Positions 1 to 5,803 of a stretch of 5,803 nucleotides of DNA are shown piece after piece; position 1 is the first letter of the stretch, and every line of letters starts with the position of its first letter. The notes under the pieces are model-generated. The model worked only from the letters and a program-made list of their open reading frames with translations, was not told where the DNA came from and ran no database searches. The DNA is from Chitinophaga pinensis (GTDB taxonomy: Bacteria; Bacteroidota; Bacteroidia; UKL13-3): NCBI GenBank assembly GCA_943323675.2, contig CALPIR020000152.1, forward strand, positions 1 to 5,803. Reading direction: 5' to 3'. The position numbers and the translations under genes were made by a program.

Positions 1-222
1 TAGTATAATAATTAGAAATACGTTTAGGTTGTTAACTTCATTTGCAGCTAATGCACCTGCAGCGAAAAGCAAAGAGTCGCCAGGTAAAAAGGGGGTAACA
101 ACTAAGCCGGTTTCGGCAAAAACAATTAAAAATAACAATGCATAAACCAATGCTCCGTAAGCCTGTACAAAATCTTGGAGATGTTGGTTAATGTGAAGTA
201 TAAAATCAATAATTTCTTTCAT
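1..222 (-). CDS. DedA family (VTT/SNARE-associated) membrane protein, partial
   Basis: This is the N-terminal 74 residues of a DedA-family inner-membrane protein. The rest lies beyond the left edge. The family is linked to membrane homeostasis, proton-dependent transport and, in some members, undecaprenyl-phosphate or phospholipid translocation. The visible part has a short amphipathic start (residues 1-20), a hydrophobic stretch (about 24-46) and the hallmark segment FAETGLVVTPFLPGDSLLF at 35-53. E37 and D49 have the same 12-residue spacing as the essential E39 and D51 of E. coli YqjA (family knowledge). The ATG at 220-222 is preceded, on its own strand, by an A/T-rich leader, as is usual in Bacteroidota. 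It is divergent from the small lipoprotein gene, with 47 bases between starts. Family assignment is strong; the exact substrate is unknown. Confidence 0.93.
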   Translation of the reverse strand, partial: MKEIIDFILHINQHLQDFVQAYGALVYALLFLIVFAETGLVVTPFLPGDSLLFAAGALAANEVNNLNVFLIIIL

Positions 223-269
223 AAATTTATTAGTTGCTGCAATGTTAAGCATAATTACTAATTTTGCTC
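223..269. promoter_or_regulatory. Divergent intergenic region with candidate -7 boxes
   Basis: This 47-base gap separates the divergent DedA and small lipoprotein genes. On the plus strand TAATTTTG at 259-266 matches the Bacteroidota -7 consensus TAnnTTTG exactly, with a TTG at 233-235 placed 23 bases upstream, at the edge of the accepted spacing. On the minus strand TAATTATG (257 down to 250) matches with one mismatch and could serve DedA. The plus-strand box would place transcription start at about 270-274, on top of the proposed GTG start. So either that transcript is leaderless, or the box is a chance match in AT-rich DNA. Confidence 0.35.
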
Positions 270-386
270 GTGCTTAAAAAAATAATAACATACACCATTT
301 TGGCTTTGTTGGCACTAACTTTGGTTAGCTTGCAAGCCTGTAAAACTTCTAAGTCTGGTAAAAAAGGTTGTAACTGTCAATTTTAA
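270..386 (+). CDS. Small cysteine-rich lipoprotein, 38 residues
   Basis: A short reading frame encodes 38 residues. It starts with a GTG and continues with L-K-K, then a hydrophobic segment (residues 5-23) that ends in a lipobox, LQAC, with the lipidated Cys at position 24. The predicted mature lipopeptide is only 15 residues, CKTSKSGKKGCNCQF, and is basic with a C-x-C pair (C34, C36). No partner or function can be read from it. I have the impression that tiny lipoproteins with a basic linker and a Cys-x-Cys tail recur in Bacteroidota, but cannot verify this here. The stop TAA (384-386) abuts the glycosyltransferase ATG with no spacing and in the same frame, so translational coupling is likely. 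The GTG is chosen because it places two lysines before the hydrophobic core; an in-frame TTG at 264 is the alternative, and a stop lies at 252-254. Confidence 0.72.
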   Translation: MLKKIITYTILALLALTLVSLQACKTSKSGKKGCNCQF

Positions 387-1199
387 ATGAATACTCCACT
401 AGTAAGTTTAATAACAGTTTGTTACAATGCCGAAGGGTTGATAAAAGACACGATAGAAAGTGCCATCAAACAAACCTACAAAAACATTGAATTGGTTATT
501 ATTGATGGAGGAAGTAAAGACAATACCGTTGCTGAAGTCAAAAAGTTTGAATCATACATTGGTACATTAATTAGTGAACCTGATAAGGGTATTTATGATG
601 CAATGAACAAAGGTATTAAAGCAGCAAAAGGGGAGTGGTTTTATTTTTTAAATGCAGGGGATTCTTTTTATAACGATACTATTTTGGAAGATGTATTTAT
701 GAAACGAAACCTTAACGGCATTGATTTTATATACGCCAAAATGCAATCGGTAAATGAACCCACGGGTGTTAATTATATTGGTGGACATCATGTGTCATTC
801 AAAGATTTTTATTTTAAATATCCCATTTGCCACCAAACTACATTTACACGCAAATCGGTGTTCGAATACATGCCTTACCTAGACTCGAGCCTGAAAATTA
901 TGGCCGATAACAAGTGGCAAATGACTTTTTTTAAACACCATGAAAACAAGGCTTTATTTATTGATATGGTGGTGGCCTTTTACGATATACAAGGGGCATC
1001 ATACCACAAAAGAATGAAAGGTTACCGAGAGTATTTAGGCTACATTGGTAAGTTACTGCCTTTTCATATTTATTTGGCCAATGTGTTGTTGTATCCTATT
1101 ATCTGGGCCAAGGTTAAGTTTATTCGCACATTTCAGCAAAAAGCTTGGTTTAAAGCCTATAGAAACCTTAAGTTTAAAAACAAAAAGGCTAATGTTTAA
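387..1199 (+). CDS. Family 2 glycosyltransferase (WfgS/WcaA-like)
   Basis: This 270-residue protein is a GT-A fold, inverting family 2 glycosyltransferase. It is expected to transfer a sugar from a nucleotide-sugar donor onto a polysaccharide or lipid-linked acceptor at the cytoplasmic membrane face. The opening strand is VSLITVCYN (6-14). The nucleotide-binding motif is DGGSKDNT (40-47). SEPDKGIYDAMNKG (63-76) is the very typical signature of the WfgS-like subgroup. LNAGD (88-92) occupies the place of the metal-binding DxD, and CHQTTF (148-153) is the later conserved acceptor-side motif. A hydrophobic and basic C-terminal part (about 222-250) may hold the enzyme on the membrane. Length is normal for single-domain members. 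It directly follows the small lipoprotein stop and is 60 bases upstream of dcd. No other polysaccharide genes are in view, so the product (O-antigen, capsule or other glycan) cannot be named. Confidence 0.93.
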   Translation: MNTPLVSLITVCYNAEGLIKDTIESAIKQTYKNIELVIIDGGSKDNTVAEVKKFESYIGTLISEPDKGIYDAMNKGIKAAKGEWFYFLNAGDSFYNDTILEDVFMKRNLNGIDFIYAKMQSVNEPTGVNYIGGHHVSFKDFYFKYPICHQTTFTRKSVFEYMPYLDSSLKIMADNKWQMTFFKHHENKALFIDMVVAFYDIQGASYHKRMKGYREYLGYIGKLLPFHIYLANVLLYPIIWAKVKFIRTFQQKAWFKAYRNLKFKNKKANV

Positions 1200-1259
1200 A
1201 AAATGTTATATAGTTAATTACTCAACCCATTTATATTGCGCACGCTTAATTTTTAACGC

Positions 1260-1796
1260 ATGATTTTATCAGACAAACGTATTCTTGAAGAGATAGAAAA
1301 AGGAACCATTTTAATTGAACCTTTTAAACCTGAGTGTTTAGGCACCAACTCGTATGATGTGCATTTAGGTCGTTATTTGGCTACTTACAAAGACCGTGTA
1401 CTAGATGCCCGTGAGCACAACAAGATCGAAACATTTGAAATTCCTCAAGAGGGTTTTGTATTGCAACCCAATACCTTGTATTTAGGTGTAACAGCCGAGT
1501 ATACCGAAACCCATGCTCACGTGCCGTTTTTGGAAGGCAAAAGCAGTACAGGGCGTTTAGGTATTGATATACATGCTACTGCTGGTAAAGGTGATGTTGG
1601 TTTTTGCAATACCTGGACATTGGAAATTTCTTGTGCTCAACCTGTTCGTATATATGCCAGTATGCCTATAGGGCAGCTGATTTATTTTATGGTAGAGGGT
1701 GAAATTGAAACCATGTACAACACCAAGAAAAATGCAAAATACAACAAGCGCAGTGTTAAACCTGTTGAAAGTATGATGTGGAAGAATAAATTCTAA
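1260..1796 (+). CDS. dcd: dCTP deaminase
   Basis: This is a 178-residue dCTP deaminase of the trimeric dUTPase-like fold. It converts dCTP to dUTP in the cytosol, feeding dTMP synthesis. Landmarks are the N-terminal MILSDKRIL, PECLGTNSYDVHLG (24-37), the phosphate-binding LEGKSSTGRLGI (91-102), HATAGKGDVGF (105-115) and the catalytic glutamate in TLEIS (E122), followed by PIGQLIYF (136-143). The C-terminal arm ending VESMMWKNKF is complete. The loop reads TAG where the E. coli enzyme has TAH, which resembles the bifunctional dCTP deaminase/dUTPase of Methanocaldococcus more than the purely deaminating enterobacterial form (from memory, inference). The ATG at 1260 fits the family N-terminus exactly. 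No terminator is visible between the glycosyltransferase and dcd, so co-transcription is plausible. A strong hairpin terminator follows about 20 bases after the stop. Confidence 0.97.
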   Translation: MILSDKRILEEIEKGTILIEPFKPECLGTNSYDVHLGRYLATYKDRVLDAREHNKIETFEIPQEGFVLQPNTLYLGVTAEYTETHAHVPFLEGKSSTGRLGIDIHATAGKGDVGFCNTWTLEISCAQPVRIYASMPIGQLIYFMVEGEIETMYNTKKNAKYNKRSVKPVESMMWKNKF

Positions 1797-1816
1797 ACGT
1801 ATAATTGGTGAATAAC

Positions 1817-1852
1817 AAAAATCCCGCTTCAGTTAATGGAGCGGGATTTTTT
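1817..1852. terminator. Bidirectional intrinsic terminator
   Basis: The arm aaaaatcccgct (1817-1828) is perfectly complementary to agcgggattttt (1840-1851). It can be extended inward by a T-G and a C-G pair, leaving the 7-base loop agttaat (1831-1837). The GC-rich core is flanked by an A-run on the left and a T-run on the right, so both transcripts end in a U-tract. It lies between the convergent dcd and secreted-protein genes and serves both. The right arm reaches the TAA stop (1851-1853) of the leftward gene. Confidence 0.93.
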
Positions 1853-2552
1853 ATTTGCTGTAATACTCTTTGGTTTGGTAACAATCGCAAAACAAGTTGT
1901 AGGAGGTCCACTTGCCAAAACGAATTTGTGGCTTGTTAGGTAATACATAAACGTAACCAAAGTTGTTTATCAATCCACCAGGTAAAAAGGTAACCACAAA
2001 GTTTATTTTTACATTGGTGTTTGGGTTTAACCATTGGTTTGCAATGGAGGGGTTGGTGTACTTTTTTAGTATCGACAATATTGAAATACTTGCTGAATCG
2101 TTGTTGTTGGTTAATGTGGTATTTATTTCTTGAAATCGTCCGTTGTTAAACAACAAATAATTTGTGTAACGGAAAGATTTTACATTACTCCCAAAAACCT
2201 GGCCCTGATCGTTTATGTTTAACTTCAGGTGAGTATGGTGGATATGGTCGTAAAACTCATGTTGACGCACCAATCCAGTTGAATCAAATTGAAGGTAAAT
2301 GAAACCAAAATCGAACGATTTTTTTTGGTCGAATTTTACTCCCTTTTTAAAATAAATCCTATCACACAAAAACAAGGGATTACCCAAAGCAACAACTCCA
2401 TTAAAGGGGTAGCCGGCAGGTTTTGATTTTACAGCACAAGAGTCTTTGGTTAAACTCACACTATAATCGCCATCGAAATAATAGGTGGTATCAATTTGCG
2501 AAAAAGCCAAAGTAGAAAGTAACAACCCAACACATAATAAATGGATTTTCAT
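1851..2552 (-). CDS. Secreted protein of unknown function
   Basis: I do not recognise this 233-residue protein. Its first 18 residues (MKIHLLCVGLLLSTLAFS) form a clear Sec signal peptide with a likely signal peptidase I site before Gln, a common arrangement in Bacteroidota. There is no lipobox. The mature part is rich in Tyr, Phe, Asn and Asp, has alternating hydrophobic strands that suggest an all-beta structure, and ends with a Cys-Asp-Cys pair ten residues before the C-terminus. No sorting domain of the type IX system is evident. The ATG at 2552 is preferred because it gives a standard signal peptide. A GTG at 2558 would add two residues and overlap the upstream TAG by one base. It is the last gene of the leftward operon, 5 bases after the flavin reductase stop, and its own stop overlaps the terminator hairpin. 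It is periplasmic or exported; role unknown. Confidence 0.85.
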   Translation of the reverse strand: MKIHLLCVGLLLSTLAFSQIDTTYYFDGDYSVSLTKDSCAVKSKPAGYPFNGVVALGNPLFLCDRIYFKKGVKFDQKKSFDFGFIYLQFDSTGLVRQHEFYDHIHHTHLKLNINDQGQVFGSNVKSFRYTNYLLFNNGRFQEINTTLTNNNDSASISILSILKKYTNPSIANQWLNPNTNVKINFVVTFLPGGLINNFGYVYVLPNKPQIRFGKWTSYNLFCDCYQTKEYYSK

Positions 2553-2557
2553 ATCCA

Positions 2558-3454
2558 CTAACTCAATAAGATTTTCCAGGCACTTTCAACCTCTTTACGC
2601 TCTAAATATTGATGTGCCAGTTGGTGTTTAGCCTTGAGCAAAGCATCTTCAGTTAGTGTATTGATGATGTGCTGAAGTTCTTTGTTCATGCGTTTAAATA
2701 CTTCAATATCGCTGGCATCAGGTAAGTTTTCGGTATTGCCAAGCATACCCAAATCGTTGCCGGTTAAAACAGTACTAGTTCTAATTTCAATGGGCAATGC
2801 ATCAACCCCAATACCTAATGTGGTTAAAGGTTTAGGTACTTCAAACAAAGCTTCGCCATGTGCACGGGCATACCAATCGCCACCTAAGCGTGATACCAAA
2901 TCTATTTTCTGTTGATCAATTTTTCCAACTGCATTTAATACATCAATATTTACGTGCATCAACTTTACCTCGCATATTACCAAATTACCTGCGCCACCTT
3001 CTGTACCTAAAGGAATAACTTGGTTTACCACACATTCAAATTGAACCGGTGACTCTTTTACGCGAGGTGGTTTTATGGTTAACGAAGTTTCTTCTGTTAA
3101 TCCTGCTTTGATAAACTCGTTTGTACCACGCGGATATTCAGTGCTGCTTAAACTGGTTTGTTGCACCATGTTGTAAGTAACCACGTTTATGCATACTTCA
3201 GGTACATCAAGTACATTTTCTAAAGTATGTTTAGTTGTGTTATCTCTTCCTCTGCGTGCAGGTGAGAAAATTAAAATGGGAGGTTTGGTGCTAAACATGT
3301 TGAAGAAACTAAATGGACTTAAATTTACGTTTCCATTTAAATCAACTGTGCTTGCAAAACATATCGGTCTTGGTGCTACAGCTCCTTGCATCAAGCCCTG
3401 TAGTTCCATTACCTTTAACTCGTCAGGGTTATAGGTGCGGTATTGATTGGTCAT
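2558..3454 (-). CDS. Flavin reductase-like FMN-binding split-barrel protein
   Basis: This 298-residue cytosolic protein belongs to the flavin reductase-like/flavoredoxin family (FMN-binding split barrel). The N-terminal domain (about 10-200) carries GAVAPRPICFAST (24-36) and NLSPFSFFN (44-52), which form the FMN phosphate and isoalloxazine pocket, then KPPI (57-60) and SPARRGRDNTT (64-74). RLGGDWYAR (189-197) closes the conserved region. Family members reduce free flavins or use FMN as prosthetic group, but the physiological substrate of this subgroup is not established. About 100 residues follow the barrel, the last 50 (248-298) predicted to be mostly helical and charged. This makes the protein longer than minimal family members of about 200 residues. 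The ATG at 3454 lies 16 bases after the ftsE stop, so it is probably co-transcribed. No function in common with FtsE is obvious. Confidence 0.92.
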   Translation of the reverse strand: MTNQYRTYNPDELKVMELQGLMQGAVAPRPICFASTVDLNGNVNLSPFSFFNMFSTKPPILIFSPARRGRDNTTKHTLENVLDVPEVCINVVTYNMVQQTSLSSTEYPRGTNEFIKAGLTEETSLTIKPPRVKESPVQFECVVNQVIPLGTEGGAGNLVICEVKLMHVNIDVLNAVGKIDQQKIDLVSRLGGDWYARAHGEALFEVPKPLTTLGIGVDALPIEIRTSTVLTGNDLGMLGNTENLPDASDIEVFKRMNKELQHIINTLTEDALLKAKHQLAHQYLERKEVESAWKILLS

Positions 3455-3470
3455 TTACTTCGTATTAAAG

Positions 3471-4157
3471 TTAAATAATTGCACTAAGTGATGTTGCTTC
3501 ACCAACTAATCCTTGAGCACATTTAAGTATGCGGCCAGGATATTTTTGAATGATGCGGTAATCGTGTGTAGCCATAAGAATAGCGGTGCCTTGTTGGGCA
3601 ATGTTATGCAATAGGTTCATGATGTCATCACTTACTTTAGGGTCGAGATTACCTGTTGGTTCATCTGCTAAAATAATTTCAGGTTCATTAAGTAAAGCAC
3701 GCGCGATAACAACACGTTGTTGCTCTCCGCCACTTAACTCGTGAGGCATTTTATAATCTTTGGTTTGTAGGCCAACTAACTCTAATACTTGGGCAATACG
3801 GTCTTTTATTTTATTCTCCTCTTTCCATCCTGTGGCCTTCAACACAAACGAAAGGTTTTGAAAAACTGTTCTGTCGGTTAAAAGTTGAAAGTCTTGGAAT
3901 ACAATGCCTAACTTTCTTCTTAGGTAAGGAATGTCTTTAGGTTTAAGTTTAGTTAGGTCAAAGCCAGCAATGCTTCCTGTTCCTTTTTCTAACTTTATTT
4001 CGCCATAAAGTGTTTTAAGTAAACTACTTTTTCCACTGCCTGTTTGGCCAATTAGGTAAACAAATTCGCCTTTGCCAATTTTCACATCAACATCACTAAG
4101 TATGAGGTTATGGCCTTGGAATATTTGAACATCCGTTAAATCTATTACTGTTTCCAT
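3471..4157 (-). CDS. ftsE: FtsE-type cell-division ABC transporter ATP-binding protein
   Basis: This is a 228-residue ABC ATPase of the FtsE/LolD class. FtsE acts with the membrane protein FtsX at the cytoplasmic membrane to control peptidoglycan hydrolases during division. Visible elements, in order, are Walker A GQTGSGKSS (37-45), Q-loop FQD (87-89), ABC signature LSGGEQQR (141-148), Walker B IILADE (161-166), D-loop GNLD (169-172) and the switch histidine in ATHD (H198). All catalytic residues are present. The start at 4157 (METVIDLTDVQ) matches family N-termini and lies 7 bases after the upstream stop. A longer form from 4205 would overlap the upstream gene by 41 bases and has no family support. 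The segment LRRKLGIVFQDFQLL (79-93) is strongly FtsE-like. No ftsX is adjacent, so LolD-like or other partners cannot be excluded; I favour FtsE. Confidence 0.9.
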   Translation of the reverse strand: METVIDLTDVQIFQGHNLILSDVDVKIGKGEFVYLIGQTGSGKSSLLKTLYGEIKLEKGTGSIAGFDLTKLKPKDIPYLRRKLGIVFQDFQLLTDRTVFQNLSFVLKATGWKEENKIKDRIAQVLELVGLQTKDYKMPHELSGGEQQRVVIARALLNEPEIILADEPTGNLDPKVSDDIMNLLHNIAQQGTAILMATHDYRIIQKYPGRILKCAQGLVGEATSLSAII

Positions 4158-4164
4158 AAGTTTG

Positions 4165-4368
4165 TTACCAATTAATTTTGTGCATTTTACCAAAAGGGAT
4201 TTCATTCAAGAGCCTAAAAACCTCATCAATTTTGTCTCCTAATCCACATTTTTCCAAAGCTCGCTCGGGTCTATCGGTTCTAAAGTAGGCAATTAGAGTG
4301 AAATTATCATCCCTAAGTTGAACGTAATCAGGTATTTTAGCCTTTCCTTTAATTTTGATGATGTACAA
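4165..4368 (-). CDS. Small conserved-looking protein upstream of ftsE, unknown function
   Basis: This 67-residue soluble, basic protein is not recognised. It begins with a short strand-like segment (YIIKIKGKAKIPDYVQLRD, residues 2-20), then FTLIAYFR (23-30), and ends in a helix-rich, charged half. There is no signal peptide or membrane segment, so a cytosolic location is likely. A single Cys is at 41. The only start available in frame that preserves this N-terminus is a TTG at 4366-4368. Upstream in frame there are only four more codons after a stop and none is ATG or GTG. Its stop is 7 bases before the ftsE ATG, making it the first gene of the leftward operon. The arrangement and coherent amino-acid composition argue that it is real, and a link to FtsE is suggested by position only. 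Confidence 0.72.
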   Translation of the reverse strand: MYIIKIKGKAKIPDYVQLRDDNFTLIAYFRTDRPERALEKCGLGDKIDEVFRLLNEIPFGKMHKINW

Positions 4369-4457
4369 AATAGAATAAAATTAGTTATGTTAAAAATAAG
4401 TGCTGTAAAATTAAACGAATTCCTTGTATAATTGCACTTGCAAAATTATAAAAAAAC
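4369..4457. promoter_or_regulatory. Divergent promoter region between the ftsE operon and OmpA-like lipoprotein
   Basis: This 89-base, strongly AT-rich gap lies between divergent starts. On the minus strand TAATTTTG (4448 down to 4441) matches the Bacteroidota -7 box TAnnTTTG exactly and would give a leader of roughly 65 bases before the TTG start. On the plus strand TATAATTG (4427-4434) matches with one mismatch and lies about 24 bases before the ATG at 4458. Neither has a clear -33 TTG at the usual spacing. The stretch just before the lipoprotein ATG is A-rich (aaaaaaac) rather than Shine-Dalgarno-like. Confidence 0.4.
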
Positions 4458-5803
4458 ATGAGACTACTTAAACAGGTTTCTTACTCTTTTTTGTTGGCTG
4501 CTGCAGCAATCACTACTGGATGTAGTGTAAAAACAAACATGGGTAACAACAATTACACCGTAACACCAAACCCGTTGGAGGTAAAAGGCGATTCAATTTT
4601 AATTATCATGAGCGCCAACATTCCAGCTAAGTCGTTTAATCCTAAAGCGAATGTTCAGTTTCAACCTTACTTAAAAACAGCTAAGGGAGACGTACAACTT
4701 AAAGCGGTAACGCTAGGTGGCGAAAAAGTGTTGGAGTCGGTTGATTTTAAAATTGATTCGAAAACAGGTGGTAAAATTACTTACACTGAAAAAATCCCTT
4801 ACAATTCAGACCTAAAGCGTGCAACCTTGTACCCAAGTTTTGCTGTTAAAGTGAATGGTAATTATCAAGCAATAGAAGCTGTTAAAGGTTCTACTTTCGC
4901 TGATAAAATTTTAGCAGAAGGTACAATCACTACTCCTTTGTTGGTTAAGTCTAGCGAAACTCCAGTTTTAGACGGTACTGCTTATACAGCAGCTTTCAGT
5001 GCTAAATCTGTTGATATTTATTTCCCGCTAGACGGTGACAGGTTTAACCCGAACTTTAAAGTAGGTAAAAACATTAGTAATAAAAATCAACTTGCATTAT
5101 TAAAGAAATCTTTAGTATCCAATAAAAACTGGACTATCAAAGGGATTGCTATAAATGGTTTCGCATCACCTGAAGGTGAATTACAAAGAAACTCAGGTTT
5201 ATCTCAAGGTCGTACAAACTCTACTTTCACCTACATGAAAAAAGAGTTGAAAAAATTAGGCTTTACAGAGGTTAATGATCAAAACTTAACCATGGGTGCT
5301 ACTATGGCAGAAGATTGGGCTGGTTTAACAAAACTAATTGAGGCTTCAAGTTTAAAAAACAAAACGGCTTTGGTTGCTATATTGAATAATAACTCTTTAT
5401 CAGATTTAGACAAAGAAGCTCAAATTAGAGACAACGATAAAAAATCTTGGGATAAAATTAAAACAGAAATGTTGCCTAAGTTACGTAGATCAGAATTAGT
5501 AGTTAAAGGACAAACGCCATTAAAAACTGATGCTGAATTATTAGCCATGGTTAACATCGATTCGTTAAGCGATGTGGAGATGTTACACTTAGCAATTATC
5601 TTAACCGATGATGCGAAGAAAATGGAAGTGTACAATAAATTCCAAGTTAAATTCCCTAATGATTGGAGAGGATTTAATAATGGTGGTGCTTTGGCGCTAA
5701 CTACAGGTGATATGGCTAAAGCTGGCAATGATTTAACTCGTGCAAACGAACTATCTCCAGAAAACGGTACGGTATTGGCAAATATGGGTGTTGTTGCTAA
5801 AAA
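4458..5803 (+). CDS. Lipoprotein with OmpA-like domain and TPR, partial
   Basis: The reading frame is open to the right edge: 448 complete codons, C-terminus missing. It begins MRLLKQ, followed by a hydrophobic core (9-19) and a lipobox ITTGC with Cys at 22, so it is an envelope lipoprotein. Residues about 30-190 form a beta-rich region of unknown type. It is followed by an OmpA-like segment (about 188-265): strand VDIYFPLDGDRF, then GFASPEG (234-240), N245 and LSQGR (248-252). This mirrors the G-x-T-D-x-x-G...N-x-x-L-S-x-x-R core of OmpA C-domains, with Ser in place of the usual peptidoglycan-contacting Asp. A helical part follows, and the last 50 residues (about 397-448: NDWRGFNNGGALALTTGDMAKA...) look like a tetratricopeptide repeat, probably the first of several. 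It may be a cell-wall-associated scaffold, but the exact role is unknown. Weak similarity in style to Bacteroides DUF3868/OmpA proteins is possible. Confidence 0.88.
   Translation, partial: MRLLKQVSYSFLLAAAAITTGCSVKTNMGNNNYTVTPNPLEVKGDSILIIMSANIPAKSFNPKANVQFQPYLKTAKGDVQLKAVTLGGEKVLESVDFKIDSKTGGKITYTEKIPYNSDLKRATLYPSFAVKVNGNYQAIEAVKGSTFADKILAEGTITTPLLVKSSETPVLDGTAYTAAFSAKSVDIYFPLDGDRFNPNFKVGKNISNKNQLALLKKSLVSNKNWTIKGIAINGFASPEGELQRNSGLSQGRTNSTFTYMKKELKKLGFTEVNDQNLTMGATMAEDWAGLTKLIEASSLKNKTALVAILNNNSLSDLDKEAQIRDNDKKSWDKIKTEMLPKLRRSELVVKGQTPLKTDAELLAMVNIDSLSDVEMLHLAIILTDDAKKMEVYNKFQVKFPNDWRGFNNGGALALTTGDMAKAGNDLTRANELSPENGTVLANMGVVAK

Noticed and set aside
1200..1259. Possible separate promoter for dcd (TATATTGC near 1232, TAATTTTT near 1247)
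   Set aside because: Neither matches TAnnTTTG exactly and no -33 TTG lies at proper spacing; such near matches are expected in AT-rich DNA.
1045..1263. Plus-strand reading frame of 72 codons at the end of the glycosyltransferase
   Set aside because: Out-of-frame shadow of the glycosyltransferase, Cys-rich and without coherent domain features; it overlaps the dcd start by 4 bases only by chance.
2682..2915. Plus-strand frame of 77 codons
   Set aside because: Antisense to the well-supported flavin reductase gene, with low-complexity composition.
3189..3434. Plus-strand frame of 81 codons
   Set aside because: Antisense to the conserved FMN-binding region of the flavin reductase; no independent features.
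4158..4205. N-terminal extension of ftsE by 16 residues
   Set aside because: It would overlap the upstream small gene by 41 bases and lacks resemblance to FtsE N-termini; the ATG at 4157 gives the family start.
5420..5728. Minus-strand frame of 102 codons
   Set aside because: Antisense to the OmpA/TPR lipoprotein, whose own frame has a lipobox, OmpA-like motif and TPR; the shadow has none.
1..5803. Search by eye for CRISPR arrays, insertion sequences, long direct repeats, tRNA genes and riboswitches
   Set aside because: No regularly spaced repeats, transposase motifs, cloverleaf-like segments or long leader regions were seen; the longest gap between genes is 89 bases.

Overview
The window looks like an ordinary chromosomal segment from a member of the Bacteroidota. 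It is AT-rich. Start codons follow A-rich stretches rather than Shine-Dalgarno sequences. Two exact TAnnTTTG-type boxes (the Bacteroidota -7 element) lie in divergent intergenic regions. The Dcd, FtsE-like and SPEG/OmpA-like lipoprotein sequences have the character I associate with this phylum. No mobile element, CRISPR array, rRNA or tRNA was seen.

Layout. (1) A DedA-family membrane protein (1-222, minus strand) runs off the left edge. (2) Divergent from it, a rightward group starts with a 38-residue cysteine-rich lipoprotein (270-386). Its stop codon directly touches the ATG of a family 2 glycosyltransferase (387-1199). After a 60-base gap comes dCTP deaminase, dcd (1260-1796). (3) A near-perfect hairpin (1817-1852), T-rich on both strands, separates dcd from a convergent leftward operon. 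(4) That operon, read right to left, is a 67-residue unknown protein (4165-4368), an FtsE-type ABC ATPase (3471-4157), a flavin reductase-like FMN protein (2558-3454) and a secreted protein of unknown function (1851-2552). Gaps are only 7, 16 and 5 bases. (5) Divergent from the operon, a lipoprotein with an OmpA-like domain followed by a TPR (4458-end) runs off the right edge.

Functionally the window mixes envelope genes (DedA, two lipoproteins, glycosyltransferase, FtsE, secreted protein) with nucleotide metabolism (dcd) and a flavoprotein. I see no clear multi-gene novel system. The most interesting items are the two tiny proteins, one abutting the glycosyltransferase and one directly upstream of ftsE, and the unusual domain content of the right-hand lipoprotein. 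Two large reading frames are cut by the window edges, so their full lengths are unknown.
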